Shown here piece by piece: positions 25,074 to 36,552 of a stretch of DNA of 64,000 nt. Numbering within the stretch: the stretch's first letter is position 1; each line of letters opens with the position of its first letter. Source of the DNA: Spirodela intermedia (taxonomy: Eukaryota > Streptophyta > Magnoliopsida > Alismatales > Araceae); assembly GCA_902729315.2 (NCBI GenBank), contig LR746281.1, forward strand, positions 1,615,001 to 1,679,000, given 5' to 3'. The notes below the pieces were generated by a model that saw nothing but the letters and a program-made list of their open reading frames with translations, was not told where the DNA came from and made no database searches. Position numbers and translations under genes: made by a program.

Positions 25074-25299
25074 GGGGAGAGAGAGGGAGACCGAAAGCTA
25101 GTTTATTGTGATCCAATCTCTCTCTCTCTCTCTCTCTCTCCAAGAAGGAGTGCAGGTCCTATCGTCCGCCTGAGAGAATCTAGCGGCTGGGAGAGGAGAG
25201 GGTAGCTCCGGTTTATGACCGACACAAACATGTTCCAGCCGCTTAATACCATTCCCCGTAACCTTACCTCCCAAGCTACTCACCTTTGTGCGCCTCCGA

Positions 25300-28063
25300 C
25301 GTGAACATTTTTTTTTGTAAATTTTAACTCTTGAGGTTAATGAAAAAGCAAGAGAGTCAGAGAGAGACAGAGAGAGATGAAGCCCGGCTAGCCTGGTCCC
25401 CCCACAGCTGAGAACGACGTTTATCCCTCCTCTGCCGTCCTTATTCTTCCCTTGATGCTCTCCCTCATCAATTTCTCTACTTCACCTCCTGTCCACCACT
25501 CTCCCTCACTGGGTAGGTATGGTAAATGATCCGCTCTCCTCTCCTTCTTCGGTTTCTCCCCTCATAGCCTTCTTCCATCCTGTAGCCCCGTCCCCCCATG
25601 CTCTCTGCTCCCTCTCCCTTCACTATAAGTAGTCTGGGCAGCCTGTGGCGCCCATTTGCCCACGTGGTTTCTCTCTCTCCTCTTCGTCTCTGCGCGGCCC
25701 CTGAACCCCAGAATTAGTGAGGTCGTTGTCATCTCTCTCTCTCTCTCTCTCTCGCTCGCTCGCTCTGTACAACTGTTCGGAGCCTACGCAGCCAGTGGAG
25801 ATACGAATTAATGTCGTCCGTCTCTTTGTTTCTATCGTTTTCTCAGGCCGTCCCGCTGCCGTTGAACGACGCAACCGTCGAATCCACGAGGGATCTGCGT
25901 TCGTTGCAACCCGACGGACCTCACAAAAAACTCCTTTTTTTCTATTCGTCCGTTGACTGGGGATTATTAGTGGGCAGAGATGGACAGTGTAGTCCCGAAT
26001 TGACATCACCAAGGAACGGCAGCAATCTATAGATACCTGAGCAATGAACTCCCAAAAAAGCTCTTAAAAAAAACTACTTTTTTTTTTTTTCTATTCGTCC
26101 ATTGACTAGGTACTTATAAGAAGTCAACTCACTGACGTTCGAGGATCGGCCTTTCCTCTAATGCTCTAGGGGATATGAAGCATCTAAGTTACACATTTAC
26201 TGAAATATATTATCAAGGAAAAGAGAACAGATTTTCTTTAAATTTATCTTAGACATTGAATTTAAAATATTTTTAAAAAATAAATGACCGAAGGTTCTGC
26301 ACAGCTCAGTTTGTCACCATCAGGTTATAGAAGGGGAGAATGATGGGAGCATTTGGTCACAAGAACAATATGATTGAAGCTGTCTATTGACTTGTATGTG
26401 CCCTTTCTTAAAATCCTTTGAATTTTTTCTTCTAATTTACTCTTGAAATAGGTTGTTGCATGATTGGAGAGTACTTGGGGACTCTCAACTCAAATCCACA
26501 GAAGGGATTGAGAAAAAGTTTCTCCAAATTTTCCCATGTACCAAGTTGCTTGCAATCTTCTGCATAATTACATCGGATTATAATTCAGTTGAATGCTACA
26601 TATGTATATATATATATATATATGTAGCTTGAATTTTTATGGAACATTATACAAGTCATGAAAGGCCCTAGTTTATTTCAAAAAAATAAAAAATAAGAAA
26701 TTAAATGCCTTCTCTTGAAGATGTCTAAGATTTTCCATAGTTTTGATAATTTGATAAATCAATGTTGATCACCCTATATCTTTAGAAAAATATTTATTAA
26801 TTGTTTACATCATCAATAGATAAGTCATTGTTTATTTACCAATTATACCTAATTGTGGCATTTAGCATATAGTCTTCATGAGGCCACCAAGAAGAGAGAG
26901 ATGAAGTAATTGTCCAGAGGGTTTGACCTAAGCCCGGTCCTGACTAGCGCCATATCATTTATTCTCTATTTCATAATATATCTGGTCAATGCCACTACAG
27001 CATTGAATAAAAGAGGAACAAATAGATGGAACATTTACTGAAGTCCATCTCAAGAGCACGGAAGTCAACTGAAAACAGCCAAAAGAGGAACAAATAGATG
27101 GGCCAGCATTAGACTCTTTGATCTCAGCAAGCTTCAAGAATATTCCCACAAATGAAGAGTCATAAAGGGCTTATCATCATCATGGAGGAGACCGCCAAAG
27201 AGTCAACTGTATTATTAATATGAGTAAATAATTGCTCATCATAAAACAATGAAATGACATGATACATGTGCTAAAATAGAGCAAGCATGGCACGTGCATG
27301 CGTACGTGTGACTTAGGTCAACGCCACTACAGCATTGAATAAAAGTTCACGGAAGGGAGAAGTCCTTGAATTGTGTTAGAGAAGTGTGCACGTGGTGTGC
27401 ACTAACACAACATGACACGTGTGTGGGCAAGGCAAGGCTCAAGCACGCGTAGGTGAGGCACATGTGGAGGACTCCACCAAACGTTCGTTGACAGGTGGCA
27501 CAGTCTGAGACGACGCGGCGTGACAAAAGTATGATAGTAGCACGACAAACATACGATTAGACATGACACTGCGTAATGTGGTGACAGGAGCTCACATACG
27601 GCATACGCATAAGGACAGAAGAATATTAATAAATGGGCCAGCGCACATTGGAGAAAGCAAAGGTAGGTTGACCACCGCATGGCAGCCAGGATTGGATCCT
27701 AATTAAGTAAATAATTACTCATTATAACGAGGCGATTCGATAATCATGTGACAATCAAATATAGAAACTATGGGAACCATATTCAAATTCAGCTGCGGGT
27801 TTTGCAGATTTAAAGACCCAGTAAGCAAAGTTTGATTCAATAATGTGAGTAAACTAATCACTCATCATATCCATGAGATTGAATAATCATAAAACAATGA
27901 AATAACAGAAGCTAGGGCATCCACAGGAGCCAGATTCAGACTCAGCCACAAGTTTTCCGTAAGATGGTAAGTTAGAATATGTCAACTCTTAAGAAAGTCG
28001 TAGACCTTTGCATCTAGAGAGCACTGGAGATTGCAAGATAACTGGCATATGGGGTTATCTTCT
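25300..28063. other. Intergenic, no gene seen
   Basis: A CT-rich, leader-like stretch with CTATAAGTA at 25622 and a CT/CTCG run at 25733-25765 looks promoter-like, but the ORFs that follow (to 26032) match nothing I know. From 26.1 to 28 kb the DNA is AT-rich with short local repeats (for example aaaaaact..ctattcgtccrttgact at about 25925 and 26068) and many GTGCACGTG-like words around 27290-27640. Confidence 0.55.
26986..27345. repeat. Dispersed direct repeat
   Basis: The phrase ggtcaatgccactacagcat followed by tgaataaaag occurs at about 26985-27014 and, with one change, at about 27316-27346. Between them aagaggaacaaatagatgg occurs twice (about 27010 and 27084). It is a small, imperfect local duplication of unknown meaning. 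Confidence 0.75.
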
Positions 28064-31000
28064 TCACTGTGATTTCTTCTGTTTCTCCACAGGCGGTTTC
28101 TGGTATATTAGTATTTGACTCAGGATCGTCCCATTTGTCAGGATGCCCAGCACAGAACCCAAGACCACTTTAGTAGCGTCAAGGGATAAATAAAATGCAA
28201 AGAAAGCATGTAATCTGCTCTTGAATAAGATTATTTTCTTTTCATTTTCATTAAGAAAATACTTTGGAGAGAAGAGGGTGAGAATTTCTGGGAACGGCAT
28301 CATGCTCAAAGAAAAATCTGAAAAAAATGGCTCTTGATGCATCATAAAGCAATCTAAAACGAAAAGGAAAGTGATTTGCCTTATCAACGTCTCTAGGATG
28401 CTAGCTTTCCTACAATGAGAAGGGTTGGTGTAGAACAGCTGATCGAGGCTAAAAGAGTTCAGACTGATCTACATTCTAGAATTCCGCGAGGAAAGAAATA
28501 CATTTCCCATCTTCTTGTGCATTCTTCATGGAACAAAAATTCAGTAACGTCCGACACATGTTTTACTATGATTTCAAGATACTAAAATCCAAGGACATGA
28601 TTACAGGGTTTGACCCTGTAAAGTTTGACCCTTAGGGTTGGATTCGGAGATGGGGGTTTATGTAAAGAGGTTCCTTTTCTCTCCTGTCTTTCCATGGACG
28701 CCAGATTTTAATTGTTTGGGTAGGGGAATAGAATGCAAAAGCATATATCAACTAGAAAAGAAACTAGTACATTGAGAGTGCATTGATCAAAGGCATCACT
28801 AGATATTCCAAGAAAAACCTAGGTGGCTTTTAATATAAAATGACCAAAGACTAGAACAGAGCAAAAGGATACCACTTGTAGGTGCTCTTTCTTGCAAGCC
28901 AGTAAAAACCCTTGCTGCAAATGATAAAAATGGCAGTCAGACGGACCCAAACTAAAGAACGGACTCTACCAGCGTTCTTGCAGGGTGGGTTTCCTCACCC
29001 ATAGAGCCGGCAAAATTCATAAGACAAGTTAAGAAGCTGAGCTCCCCAGTGCTTTTGTTCTGGTCAAAATATGCACGATGTATTAACATGATGAAGCATT
29101 TTCAGTCATAGTCAGCTGAATTTGAGAGTATGTATCATAGGGAAAATCCACAGTTGCAATACTAAGAAGGATGAGTGTTTCGTGGGATAATCAAGAAAAG
29201 AGATTGGTGCTTACAATTCAACAAAGAAAATGTCAAATGCATCATTGATCAGAATCAAGAATAAAAAAATTGAACTATCACTCGGGAATTAGCAAAGATC
29301 CAGTGAGTATCAAACGATAGCATTGTTTCTGTTTAACATAAAACTTGCAGGAGATCTCTCCGATCATCAATAACTATAGTTACATTGACCTATTTTTACT
29401 TGAATTGTAAAAGCCATTAACCTTAAGTCTTAATACAAGCTCCTGTAAGTTCTGCTTGTTAATTTTACAGTCCTGCGATTCTTGCAATTTCTCTAATCTA
29501 ATTATCTTCAAATTTTCAATTTAAGACCATAGACCACAAGCACCATCTTTTCCCAGAATAAATCCACGGCATTATCAATAAGTCGTTCCACTGTGCATCA
29601 ACTGTGGCAGTTCACTTCAAAAAAACTAAAATAACAAAGAACTATAATAAACAAATAAAAAGTCATCTAAAGAAATGTTCCTCAAAAGAAAAGGTATGTC
29701 ACATTCTCCGTTTGGAGCGACAAAAAAATTGAACTACCAAGCATCACCAACAAGTTGTTATTCGACTATATAAATAAAAATCTTGCAACTAACCCCCTAT
29801 CAATTTCCATATCACCAAATGTGCCTTGACGCAACAACATTGGAACCTAAAGTTTGAATAGTTATTTACATCACTTGATCCCTCTAGAGTTTTGAAGATA
29901 ATGGTAGCTTGGCACAATGATGATAAAGATAATAACATAATTAGTGATGACAATGATGAACTTCTCAGATTGATACCAAGAAATGTTTTCTCTTATAATG
30001 TCTGACAGGTGAAAACACAGTTTCTCCTCCACGAGTTAAAAGTGGGACATACGGTCAAAGTGAAATGGCAATCGAGACTCGTTTCGCATCTTAATCCGCA
30101 TTACTAGAAATTGGAGCTATGGAAACCAATAGCCCAAATAGCGATCAGTGCATGTATACATATGAAAGAATAGCTTAGACTACACGCATGCATTGAATAA
30201 ACACCAAAGAAAAAATACAAACGTAGAGAAGACATTTTCATATGATATATATATATATATATCAAACAGCCCTAGAATGGAACGAAAGGGATAATCAAAT
30301 ATTCATAATACAGAAAGTTCCAGAAGAAACAACGTTACTTTTATGGATGTAGAGTAAGCTCGGATTTTTTTTAATGATGAAAGACAAAAGCCTGCAGTTT
30401 TGAGAGAAATGGGTTCCTCGCACAGCCAACATCTTCCTAGTGTAGACTAGTATCGTCGTGCATGGACATCTATTTCTGAATTTTTGAATTTTATTAATTA
30501 TTTGGTGCTCCGAAACCTTCAATTTCAATGATTCAGAACACCTCTACTCATGAGCTGCAAATACAATTGAAGAACCAAAGAAAAAAATGTCATTTAACAC
30601 AGGGGCAGTCTTACAGTACGAAGGAGATTAAAGAAAAACTGTTGCTATATGGTATTCATCAAGTATATAAGAATTTAAAGAGAACAACGTTCCCTGACCT
30701 TAAAATTTGTCCATATTTGAGGGACCCTGGCACTGAAGAATATTGCATGTTGAGAAGCCTGTAAGCAAATACCACATTAGAGGAATATTGGCAATAACGC
30801 ATAATGTGCTTGATCAAGAAATCAATATCCTTGTGTAGCATTCTAATGAGATAAATATAGTGTTGACAGAATGTGCAACTCACATATAGTGCTTCGAAGA
30901 GAAAAGGATCAATATTACCAGCTAGAATGGTCGGTGCTACGCCACAATATCTGACAAGGAATTAATTGACAACAAAAGAGAAGAAATGTATAAACTTCAC

Positions 31001-32908
31001 ATGATAGTAAAACACTTTATGCTGATCTTGAATTATTATTTTTAACTTATGTGAAGATCCGAACTGAGTTCCTAGGCGAACTTAGTGAAGGATACAGCAA
31101 TGCCTTCATCCATGTTTTGGTTCCGACTGGTGGTGAATAATAATAAATGATAGCAACCAGAACTATGGCTGCAATGAAACAAGAAAAACCTCAAGCGTTC
31201 AAGGATCTCCGAAAATCGAAAGACTAAAAGAGCAGAGAATAAAAATGGGTATCAAATAATGGGTTGAATTTTTTTCCCACATATACCTTGAATAAGAAGA
31301 AAAAGTAGCTCGCCATAAGCCGAAAAAGGAAGACCTTTGTGAAGGCAATATGATAACGCAATAGTGAATCCAACCACCTCCAGCTCAAATGCTGCAACAC
31401 TAAGGCCCCTGACACTATTATTCTTCAAAATCTTGTATATCTGAAAAATTAAAAGAAGGATCGATTATATAAATAGCAATAGAGAAATGGCAAACTTAAT
31501 GCACCACAACCCGAAGGCAAAGTCTTCAATGAACCATGGAATGAATCCAGATGTGATTACGCAAATTTCAAGATGGGCATAGAGACACTGCTTAGCAGAT
31601 TGATATCAGATATTCATGTCTGAAAAATCTTAGTCTTGGTCTTTTCCAAGTGCACTTGTGCAGAGACTATCCCGAAAAGACATGGAAGAGGGATTGGCAA
31701 AGCAACAAGAATAGCAGTGCTTTTAGGGAGGAATCAGGAAGCCATCGAGAGCAACCAATTGGCTTACTACAAAAGCCGACATGATACTCAATTACTACAC
31801 TCCCTGGAATGAAATACAGAAACGAGAGAACATGTTGTAAATGTATAAGAAAAATCAAGCAGAGAATGATGGCAGATACCAGAGTAGATAATATGTATCC
31901 AAGGAATCCGAAAAATTGCCTGACCGGAACAGGAGATGATATTTGTCTGAAAAAGCTCATTTAATGAAGGGGAAACCATTATAATTGATAGGAACTTTTC
32001 CAGGCCCCTTCTCCAGTCTCTTTGGAGGCAGACCAAACTTCCCGACGAGAGAAGAAGAAAGACAAGTAGAACATCAGAGAAAGATGAGGACAATCTCAGA
32101 AGGAAAATGGCGAGGATAATTTATGAGGGTGGCCAGATCTACCCGCCTCGACCCCCTGAACTTCTGTTTATAAATTCGTAGATGGAGCATCGCAGTCTTT
32201 CCAGCAAACTAACAGGCTTAGTCTCTGTTCACGGACTCCACCCACGGAACAAAAGCTTAGGCTTGATAAGTAAATGGCCATTGTTTTTACCACAAGATGC
32301 TCAATTAACCTTTCAAAAGCATATTAGACTAAACAAGCAATTTTTGTATGTAAAAGTGTGGTGTCCAGGCTTCGTTCCAACAATATAAGAATCTCTAAAT
32401 TTCGTGAACTCAAGTTATCCAGCAGGAAGAAATGCGAAGACTTAGGCAAATATATGAACCAATCTGAGTTAATCGTGTCATGTAAACTTTTTTCTCTCTT
32501 TAAGGCACCAATTCACAAGCAAACACAGAATAAATCAAAAAAGGATAGTGAACAAGCAAACAATCTCTCCAACGTCACCAATCCATGTCAACGTGAGCTA
32601 CTGACGGCAATCAAATTTATAAAGGCACCAATCCATAGAAAAGACGAAGATTGGCGCGACCAATTCACATCAAATGAAAGGGGTAAAACAAAGGAGCCCA
32701 GATCACCCCCCATAAGGCGGTCTTCAATAGGCAGGAATTTGGGGAAGCCACCAACCTGGGGAACCTTGACTGTGGTGGAGGCGGCGACGATGCAGTACCC
32801 AAGGAGCTTCGAGATTAGCGGCAGCAGGCAGTCGCCCTCGGGGAACTTCCACTCCCCCAACGATCTCACCACGCACCCCAAGTTCATCCCCAGGATCTCG
32901 AACTCCAT
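28064..32908 (-). CDS. MPDU1: MPDU1-like PQ-loop protein (mannose-P-dolichol utilization defect 1 homologue)
   Basis: Eight exons: 32908-32756, 31440-31287, 31168-31096, 30950-30884, 30758-30699, 29059-28999, 28914-28873, 28167-28064. All splice sites are GT-AG, phases close, and the product has 237 residues, the usual length. Recognisable blocks are [27 protein letters not shown] (first PQ loop, residues about 45-51), [49 protein letters not shown] (second PQ loop, about 162), [17 protein letters not shown] and [15 protein letters not shown]. The family consists of multi-pass endoplasmic-reticulum proteins needed to use dolichol-linked mannose and glucose in N-glycan and GPI synthesis. The leader is almost pure GA up to the start codon. 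Function is transferred from the family. Confidence 0.94.
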
Positions 32909-32946
32909 CTCTCCCTCTCTCTCTCTCTCCCTCTCTCTCTCTCTCC
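32909..32946 (-). repeat. GA-rich tract touching the MPDU1 start codon
   Basis: The plus strand is nearly pure CT, so the mRNA leader would read (GA)n directly before the ATG at 32908. The tract is imperfect, broken by CCC at three places. Confidence 0.85.
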
Positions 32947-33025
32947 TCTACAAGTAGCCCCCTCCAAAACTCTTCGAAGGGATGAATGTACCTTTCTGGT
33001 AATTAATATTGTGATATGTTGATAA

Positions 33026-33036
33026 AATATATAAAA
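33026..33036 (-). promoter_or_regulatory. Putative MPDU1 TATA box
   Basis: The minus strand reads TTTTATATATT about 120 nt upstream of the start codon. Transcription starting about 30 nt beyond would give an 85-90 nt leader containing the GA tract. Confidence 0.45.
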
Positions 33037-33499
33037 TTGGAGACCTTTTATGAAAAGTAGACAGGGACTTATATGCAATTATGTTTATTGAGAAAAATGC
33101 TCCGATTTAGCTCGCGTACGTTCATGCGACCTTATGTGCAACTTTGACTCTGAAGAGGGGGGGAAACTGATAAAAGCCCAAAATCGAAGGGTCAAATGCC
33201 TTGAACAGGAGAAAATGCTTAATTATGATTAAAGCCACTAACTATAGTCTTGGAAACCCATTGGGTTGAGTTCCCTTTTTGGGCCCAGTGTCATCGTCGG
33301 CCCAATTTGACCCTCGAGGACCATTCCATTGACCAGCATGGTTGTCACACCACTCATTCTCAAGATTGCGCCTTCACATAAACATATAAAATATAAATTT
33401 CTCTACATATTCTAGAAACCCGGCTTTTTATTCACCTATCGCTTTTAGGAAATAAGGAAGGAAATATAATATATATATATACATATTCTATGGTTTGAC

Positions 33500-33505
33500 T
33501 TTATT
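33500..33505 (-). terminator. Putative polyadenylation signal of the RING-H2 gene
   Basis: AATAAA on the minus strand, about 265 nt beyond the stop codon at 33767. A second AATAAA follows near 33427. Confidence 0.4.
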
Positions 33506-33606
33506 CATCGAAAAAGAGTATAGTTTGGCCAAACAGCACGGCACACGACGTGGATCCATCAGATACCGTAGAAACCAGCAGACCGTCGCTCTGGATCGAG
33601 AATACC

Positions 33607-33630
33607 GTCCGTCCGTCCGTCCGTCCGTCC
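33607..33630. repeat. (CGTC)n microsatellite
   Basis: Six consecutive copies of a four-base unit (cgtccgtccgtc...), in the probable 3' untranslated region of the RING-H2 gene. Confidence 0.9.
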
Positions 33631-33766
33631 ATGGTTTGACTTTTTTGGGCATGCGTTCGGACGTAGGATCCGAGATCGCCAGTAGGGGTTCCCGGACTTG
33701 GATGAGGTGGTCTCCACATCATCGTCTCCTCCCTCCCCCAACTTGTAGGGTTTGGACGGAGGAGGC

Positions 33767-34999
33767 CTAGAAATCACGGCGGCACACAGGGCAAGAGCCC
33801 TGGCAGATCAACCAGCGGTCGATGCAGGGGCGGTGGAAGGTGTGGCGGCACTGCGGCAAGATGCGCGCAGTCTCCCCTGGTAGAAGATCCTGGATGGGAA
33901 GGACCGACCGTCAACGGCCGGAGGAAGAATCCGGTGGGGAGGTCCCGAGAGAGGGCGGTGGTGCTCACCTGCAAGCACACCGAGCAGCGGACGATCTCTC
34001 CTGATGCGTCTGTGTTGTTCTCTGCTGTGATGAGTAGCTTAGGGATCTTGCGGACGGAGGCCGCGGACATGCCACCGTCGCCGGCGCCGATCTCGAAGAT
34101 GTCGCGGAATTCGCGGAAGGTCTCGTCGGCGGCGTTCATCTGCGGGAGGAATATCGGCCGTCGGTTGGGAATTCATGGCGAATCGAGGAGTGTCTGATGC
34201 AGAAGGCGGGGGAGAGCGGGATCTACCTGGCTCTGTACGGCGTTCTGCACAGCGGGACCGACCTTCTCCCTGACGAGCCTTCCGCTCAGGAGCATCGCGA
34301 TGATGTCGACCTGTGAGGAAATTTGGGGGTTCCTCAGAGTCTTAGATCGACAAGTTGTCTCCCTCGGAGAGCCTGCAAATGCTGAAATCCTACACCGAGA
34401 ACTACCTCTCTCCGCTCAGTCTAATATGGATACTCTACAGGCGAGCCGGGGGCAGTGACCTATACCACGTACAGAAAGCTCCGGATTCCAGATCCAGTTG
34501 AACGCCGGACGACGAGAGACGACTCCATGGTGTCAATGGAGAAGATGACTCCGGAAATGGCTCCAATCCCGGCCCCGCGGAACAATCCGCTCTCGGTTGC
34601 TAGCCCTATTAGGGCACCGGTGACGGCCCCGACGAAGAAGCCCGCTGCAAGAAGAACAACCGAAAGATGAAGAACAGATCGAAGCAGGCTAGAACGGTGT
34701 CGATCTCATCGAAGCACGAGATAGAAGAGGAAAACCAGACCTATTGTGAAGACGCAGGCCACAAGGTAGAATAAGATTCTTCCGACCATCTCGGCCGCCA
34801 CGGAGGCCGTCGTTCCCCTCCCGCTGTCGCTGCTGTCGCCGGAAACGGAGAGGTTCCTATCCACTGTCCCGGCGGCGGTGGCGGAAGTTGCCGTAGAATC
34901 AGAACCGGAAGATCCGGGGATGCGCCGTGGGAGAAGATGGATCTCCGATTCGGAAGAAAAAGGAGGAGGAGAAGAAGAAGAAGCACTCACGGGTTTCAT
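33767..34999 (-). CDS. RING-H2 E3 ubiquitin ligase, NEP1-interacting-protein (NIP) type
   Basis: Five exons: 34999-34741, 34644-34466, 34310-34227, 34139-33969, 33889-33767, giving 271 residues. A Ser/Pro-rich N-terminus is followed by hydrophobic membrane segments (residues about 70-130; [49 protein letters not shown]). A linker ([20 protein letters not shown]) precedes a C-terminal RING-H2 split by the last intron: CSVCLQ, then [20 protein letters not shown], then CPVCRR. All eight zinc ligands are present. This layout matches the NIP1/NIP2 and ATL-like membrane ligases; the known NIP proteins bind a plastid RNA polymerase. I chose the ATG at 34999 because an in-frame ATG at 35056 lies too close to a TATA tract (35074-35084). 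The start is the least certain part. Confidence 0.9.
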
Positions 35000-35073
35000 C
35001 CCAATCCCTTCAGGAACAGGACGATGAAAGCCACAAGATAAACCCTCCCCTATCATGAATTTGCCGACCTTAG

Positions 35074-35084
35074 TATATATATAT
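35074..35084 (-). promoter_or_regulatory. Putative TATA box of the RING-H2 gene
   Basis: TATATATATAT on the minus strand, 75-85 nt before the chosen start codon. Expected transcription start is near 35050. Confidence 0.5.
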
Positions 35085-35099
35085 GGATACATCACTCCC

Positions 35100-36552
35100 T
35101 AGTGAGAGAGAAAGAGAGGTCAGATAATTGTAATATGATTATGATAAATTATAATTTATAATATCGTTAAATAAAAATATGATTATGAAATGAAAATTAT
35201 ATTAAAATACTAATTATAATACAATTTAAAAAGTACATAATATAATAATAGGAATTAATTAGTACCGGCAAACCTCACCAGCACTATTTTATTAATTATT
35301 AAAATTATATTCTGAAGTTTCTAGCTCTGGAAATTAGAAAAAATGTTCAAAAACCTGACTTTTTAAATTCTCCAGGTGAAAATAAATTACATTAACCAAT
35401 TAAAATAGATACAAAGGAAAGAGTGCGAGCTCATCCATTTGGTCTCCAAGGAGGTGGGTTCGGATTATTCTGAGAGAGCGATGGTGGTTGACTTTCATGG
35501 GACCGCATGCTTACTTGCGTGTGAATAATTGAAAAATGGGCCGGGAAGTCCACAAAGTCAAACTCCGATTAATTCTGGAAAATGGGCCCAGGCCTAGTAC
35601 AGACCGGCCCAGTTGAATTCGTCGGGTAGCGTTCCCCCGGCCCAATACCCGCCGACACGCCGCGCATGATTTCTAGAGAGAGAGAGAGATAAAGGAGTCA
35701 AACTATGAATCTCGCATTATTTTTAGAGAGAGGACGATAGAGAGAGAGCCAAAATATCTATATAATATTATCTAATAATTATTTTATTTGTCCGAAGATT
35801 CCGAGCACTTCTGCCGAAGTCACTATCTCGCCGTCTTCCTCCCTACCGTTTTCCAGGAGTCAAAGACCCTAAGTTGCACGGAATATTCTTCCCTGACGGC
35901 GGCGGATATTTTCTGTTTGGCCCCTAACGGCGGTCCACCGTCAGAGAGAGAGAGAGAGAGAGAGAGAACGACTGCACCCGCGAATGATCCAAATTGTTAA
36001 TAAATTATTAGCCATGATCTTATTTGTCCAATGTCAGTACCTACCACAAGCCATGCTAGAATAACCTATTTATAACTAAATATTTTAATTAGTAATAATA
36101 AATATTTGCATTAATACCTAAAAATGGCCCATTTAAAGGAATTGGCGCTTTATTCTAATACCGTAAAATATATACATTTTTATAATTCTGATATCTTCTG
36201 CATGTTCTGGTTCTCTGCCAGCTCAGCGCAGCACCGAAGAGGACATTTTAAAAGTCGTCCCCCACGCCGGCGGCGGCATCGGCTGACCTTCTTCTGCTTC
36301 TCCGGGGCCGGAAGGGCGCGCTGCTGCCACACGTCATCGTCCCTCCTCTCCATCTTCGTCTTCCTCTATTTATTGGTTCGTTTGGTCACGGATCTTGCTG
36401 CGGAGCGGCGCTCGTTCAGATCGCCATTGTCGTTGGAGGCGGCCATGATTTCGTGCTCGAATTGGTAAAAAGCTTGAAGAAGAGGTGGTGCTGGTGATCC
36501 AGAGGTGAGGTCGGAGGGAAGGCGGAAGAGTGCTGGCTCTGTGCAGGCCGAG
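35100..36552. promoter_or_regulatory. Shared upstream region of the RING-H2 and aconitase genes
   Basis: This is the 1.55-kb gap between two divergent genes. The left two thirds is AT-rich with no coding sequence. GA runs occur at 35676-35690 and 35942-35967. A CTATTTATT motif near 36366 could serve aconitase and would give a leader of about 150 nt. The ATG ORF at 36124-36468 has no recognisable domain and overlaps this promoter. Confidence 0.5.

Noticed and set aside
31667-32093. Hydrophobic open frames on the minus strand inside the first MPDU1 intron
   Set aside because: They match no MPDU1 exon. The true exon 2 (31440-31287) joins exon 1 in phase with proper splice sites.
35000-35095. 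Longer RING-H2 N-terminus
   Set aside because: The codon at 35095 is GTG, and the ATG at 35056 lies within about 30 nt of a TATA tract, so it is probably at or before the transcription start.
36124-36468. 114-codon ORF upstream of aconitase
   Set aside because: No family match. It overlaps the likely aconitase promoter and leader and contains low-complexity Arg/Phe stretches.
36505-36552. Longer aconitase N-terminus starting at 36505
   Set aside because: The codon there is GTG. The first in-frame ATG is at 36553 and already gives the expected presequence length.
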